From: an uncultured Verrucomicrobiota bacterium
GTDB taxonomy: Bacteria; Verrucomicrobiota; Kiritimatiellia; CAIVKH01
NCBI GenBank assembly: GCA_937894535.1
Contig: CALBHI010000278.1
Location: forward strand, 1-6,626
Length of the DNA: 6,626 nucleotides
Direction of reading: 5' to 3'
Shown here: positions 6,081 to 6,626 of the stretch, in pieces
How positions within the stretch are numbered: position 1 is the first letter of the stretch
How the letters are laid out: every line of letters starts with the position of its first letter
Notes under the pieces: generated by a model
Databases searched by the model: none
What the model was told of the DNA's origin: nothing
What the model saw: only the letters and a program-made list of their open reading frames with translations
Program-made: the position numbers and the translations under genes

Positions 6081-6097
6081 TTGGCACGATCGCTGCT
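6081..6097 (+). promoter_or_regulatory. Sigma-54 type -24/-12 promoter of dnaK
   Basis: TTGGCACGATCGCTGCT matches the sigma-54 consensus TTGGCACG-N4-TTGCT except for CT-GC instead of TT-GC. The invariant GG (6083-6084) and GC (6095-6096) are separated by exactly 10 bp. Taking C6096 as -12 puts the start of transcription near 6108, giving a 40-base leader to the dnaK ATG. No sigma-70 pair with proper spacing is visible nearby. A sigma-54 promoter would need an enhancer-binding activator encoded elsewhere. Confidence 0.6.
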
Positions 6098-6107
6098 TAG
6101 TATCCTG

Positions 6108-6124
6108 TTGCGCGTGAGGCGCAA
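6108..6124 (+). promoter_or_regulatory. Perfect hairpin at the predicted 5' end of the dnaK mRNA
   Basis: TTGCGC (6108-6113), loop GTGAG, GCGCAA (6119-6124) form a perfect 6-bp stem. The stem begins at the very base predicted as +1 from the -24/-12 promoter. It leaves the ribosome site free, so it looks like an mRNA-stabilising 5' stem or a DNA operator rather than a thermometer that hides the start. Confidence 0.45.
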
Positions 6125-6134
6125 GCATTCAACG

Positions 6135-6140
6135 AGAGGA
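6135..6140 (+). promoter_or_regulatory. Ribosome binding site of dnaK
   Basis: AGAGGA lies seven bases before the ATG at 6148, and is one of the stronger Shine-Dalgarno matches in the window. It fixes the dnaK start and fits high expression. Confidence 0.75.
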
Positions 6141-6147
6141 CACGGAT

Positions 6148-6626
6148 ATGTCAAAAGTTTTGGGTATTGATTTGGGTACGACGAACTCCTGCATGTCGAT
6201 CATGGAGGGTGGCGAACCGGTGGTGATTCCGAACGCCGAGGGTGGTCGCACCACGCCGTCGATCGTGGCGATTTCGAAATCGGGCGAGCGGTTGGTCGGC
6301 CAGGCGGCGAAGCGCCAGGCGGTGACCAATCCGAAGAACACGATTTTCTCCGTGAAGCGTTTCATGGGGCGCAAGTTCGACGAGATCAGCGACGAGAAGA
6401 AGCGCGTTCCGTACGAGGTGGTGAAGGCCCCGAACGGCGATGCCCACGTGCAGATCGCCGACAAGGTGTATTCGCCGCCGGAGATTTCCGCGATGATCCT
6501 GCAGAAGCTGAAGCAGGACGCCGAGGCCTATTTGGGCGAGACGATCACCCAGGCCATCATCACCGTCCCGGCCTACTTCAACGACAGCCAGCGCCAGGCC
6601 ACCAAGGATGCCGGCCGCATCGCCGG
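6148..6626 (+). CDS. dnaK: Molecular chaperone DnaK (Hsp70), N-terminal part, cut by the right edge
   Basis: The first 159 residues of a usual ~640 are visible. They cover lobe I of the actin-like ATPase: phosphate-1 loop IDLGTTNS (7-14), NAEGGRTTPSIV (29-40), GQAAKRQAVTNPKNTIFSVK (51-70) with the catalytic Lys70 followed by RFMGRKF, and the signature VPAYFNDSQRQATKDAG (140-156). DnaK binds exposed hydrophobic peptides in the cytoplasm in an ATP cycle driven by DnaJ and GrpE. The ATG at 6148 is well supported: AGAGGA (6135-6140) lies seven bases upstream and MSKVLGIDLG is the normal N-terminus. No grpE or dnaJ lies upstream; what follows is outside the window. It appears to start its own transcript from the -24/-12 promoter. 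No damage is seen. Confidence 0.97.
   Translation, partial: MSKVLGIDLGTTNSCMSIMEGGEPVVIPNAEGGRTTPSIVAISKSGERLVGQAAKRQAVTNPKNTIFSVKRFMGRKFDEISDEKKRVPYEVVKAPNGDAHVQIADKVYSPPEISAMILQKLKQDAEAYLGETITQAIITVPAYFNDSQRQATKDAGRIA

Noticed and set aside
6075..6106. Sigma-70 promoter for dnaK using TTGGCA and TATCCT
   Set aside because: The spacing between the two hexamers is only 14 bp, while the same bases fit the -24/-12 pattern with exact spacing.

Overview
The window is GC-rich (dense G/C third positions), gene-dense bacterial DNA with no RNA gene, insertion sequence or CRISPR array. It reads like a Gram-negative of the PVC group (Verrucomicrobiota or relatives). This rests on gene content and protein style only: an ebo-type UbiA protein and phosphodiesterase-like protein, a stand-alone HD alarmone hydrolase, a short exported thioredoxin, and the DnaK style. 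I cannot fix the lineage from the sequence.

Left part (1-1967): the C-terminal part of a multi-pass membrane protein, best read as a UbiA-type prenyltransferase like EboC, runs in from the left edge. It converges, with only 16 bp between stop codons, on a full-length minus-strand gene for a PhrB/DPRP-type photolyase-cryptochrome. That protein lacks all four iron-sulfur cysteines of PhrB.

Middle part (1968-5893): after a 120-bp divergent gap, five plus-strand genes form one operon. They encode an EboF-like alkaline-phosphatase-fold protein, a THUMP-domain rRNA methyltransferase (RlmL N-terminal type), an HD-domain (p)ppGpp hydrolase-like protein, an exported thioredoxin-fold protein, and a small unknown membrane protein. 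All four junctions are the same 4-base ATGA overlap, so the genes are probably translationally coupled. The two ebo-like proteins, on either side of the photolyase, suggest a rearranged or partial ebo locus. In cyanobacteria that locus is linked to export of precursors of the UV-screen scytonemin, so a neighbouring photolyase is thematically attractive but unproven.

Right part (5894-6626): a 254-bp non-coding stretch holds inverted arrays of a 7-bp repeat (TTGATGG), a 7-bp inverted repeat, a pyrimidine tract, a very good sigma-54 type -24/-12 promoter and a perfect hairpin at the predicted transcript start. These lead into dnaK, which runs off the right edge.
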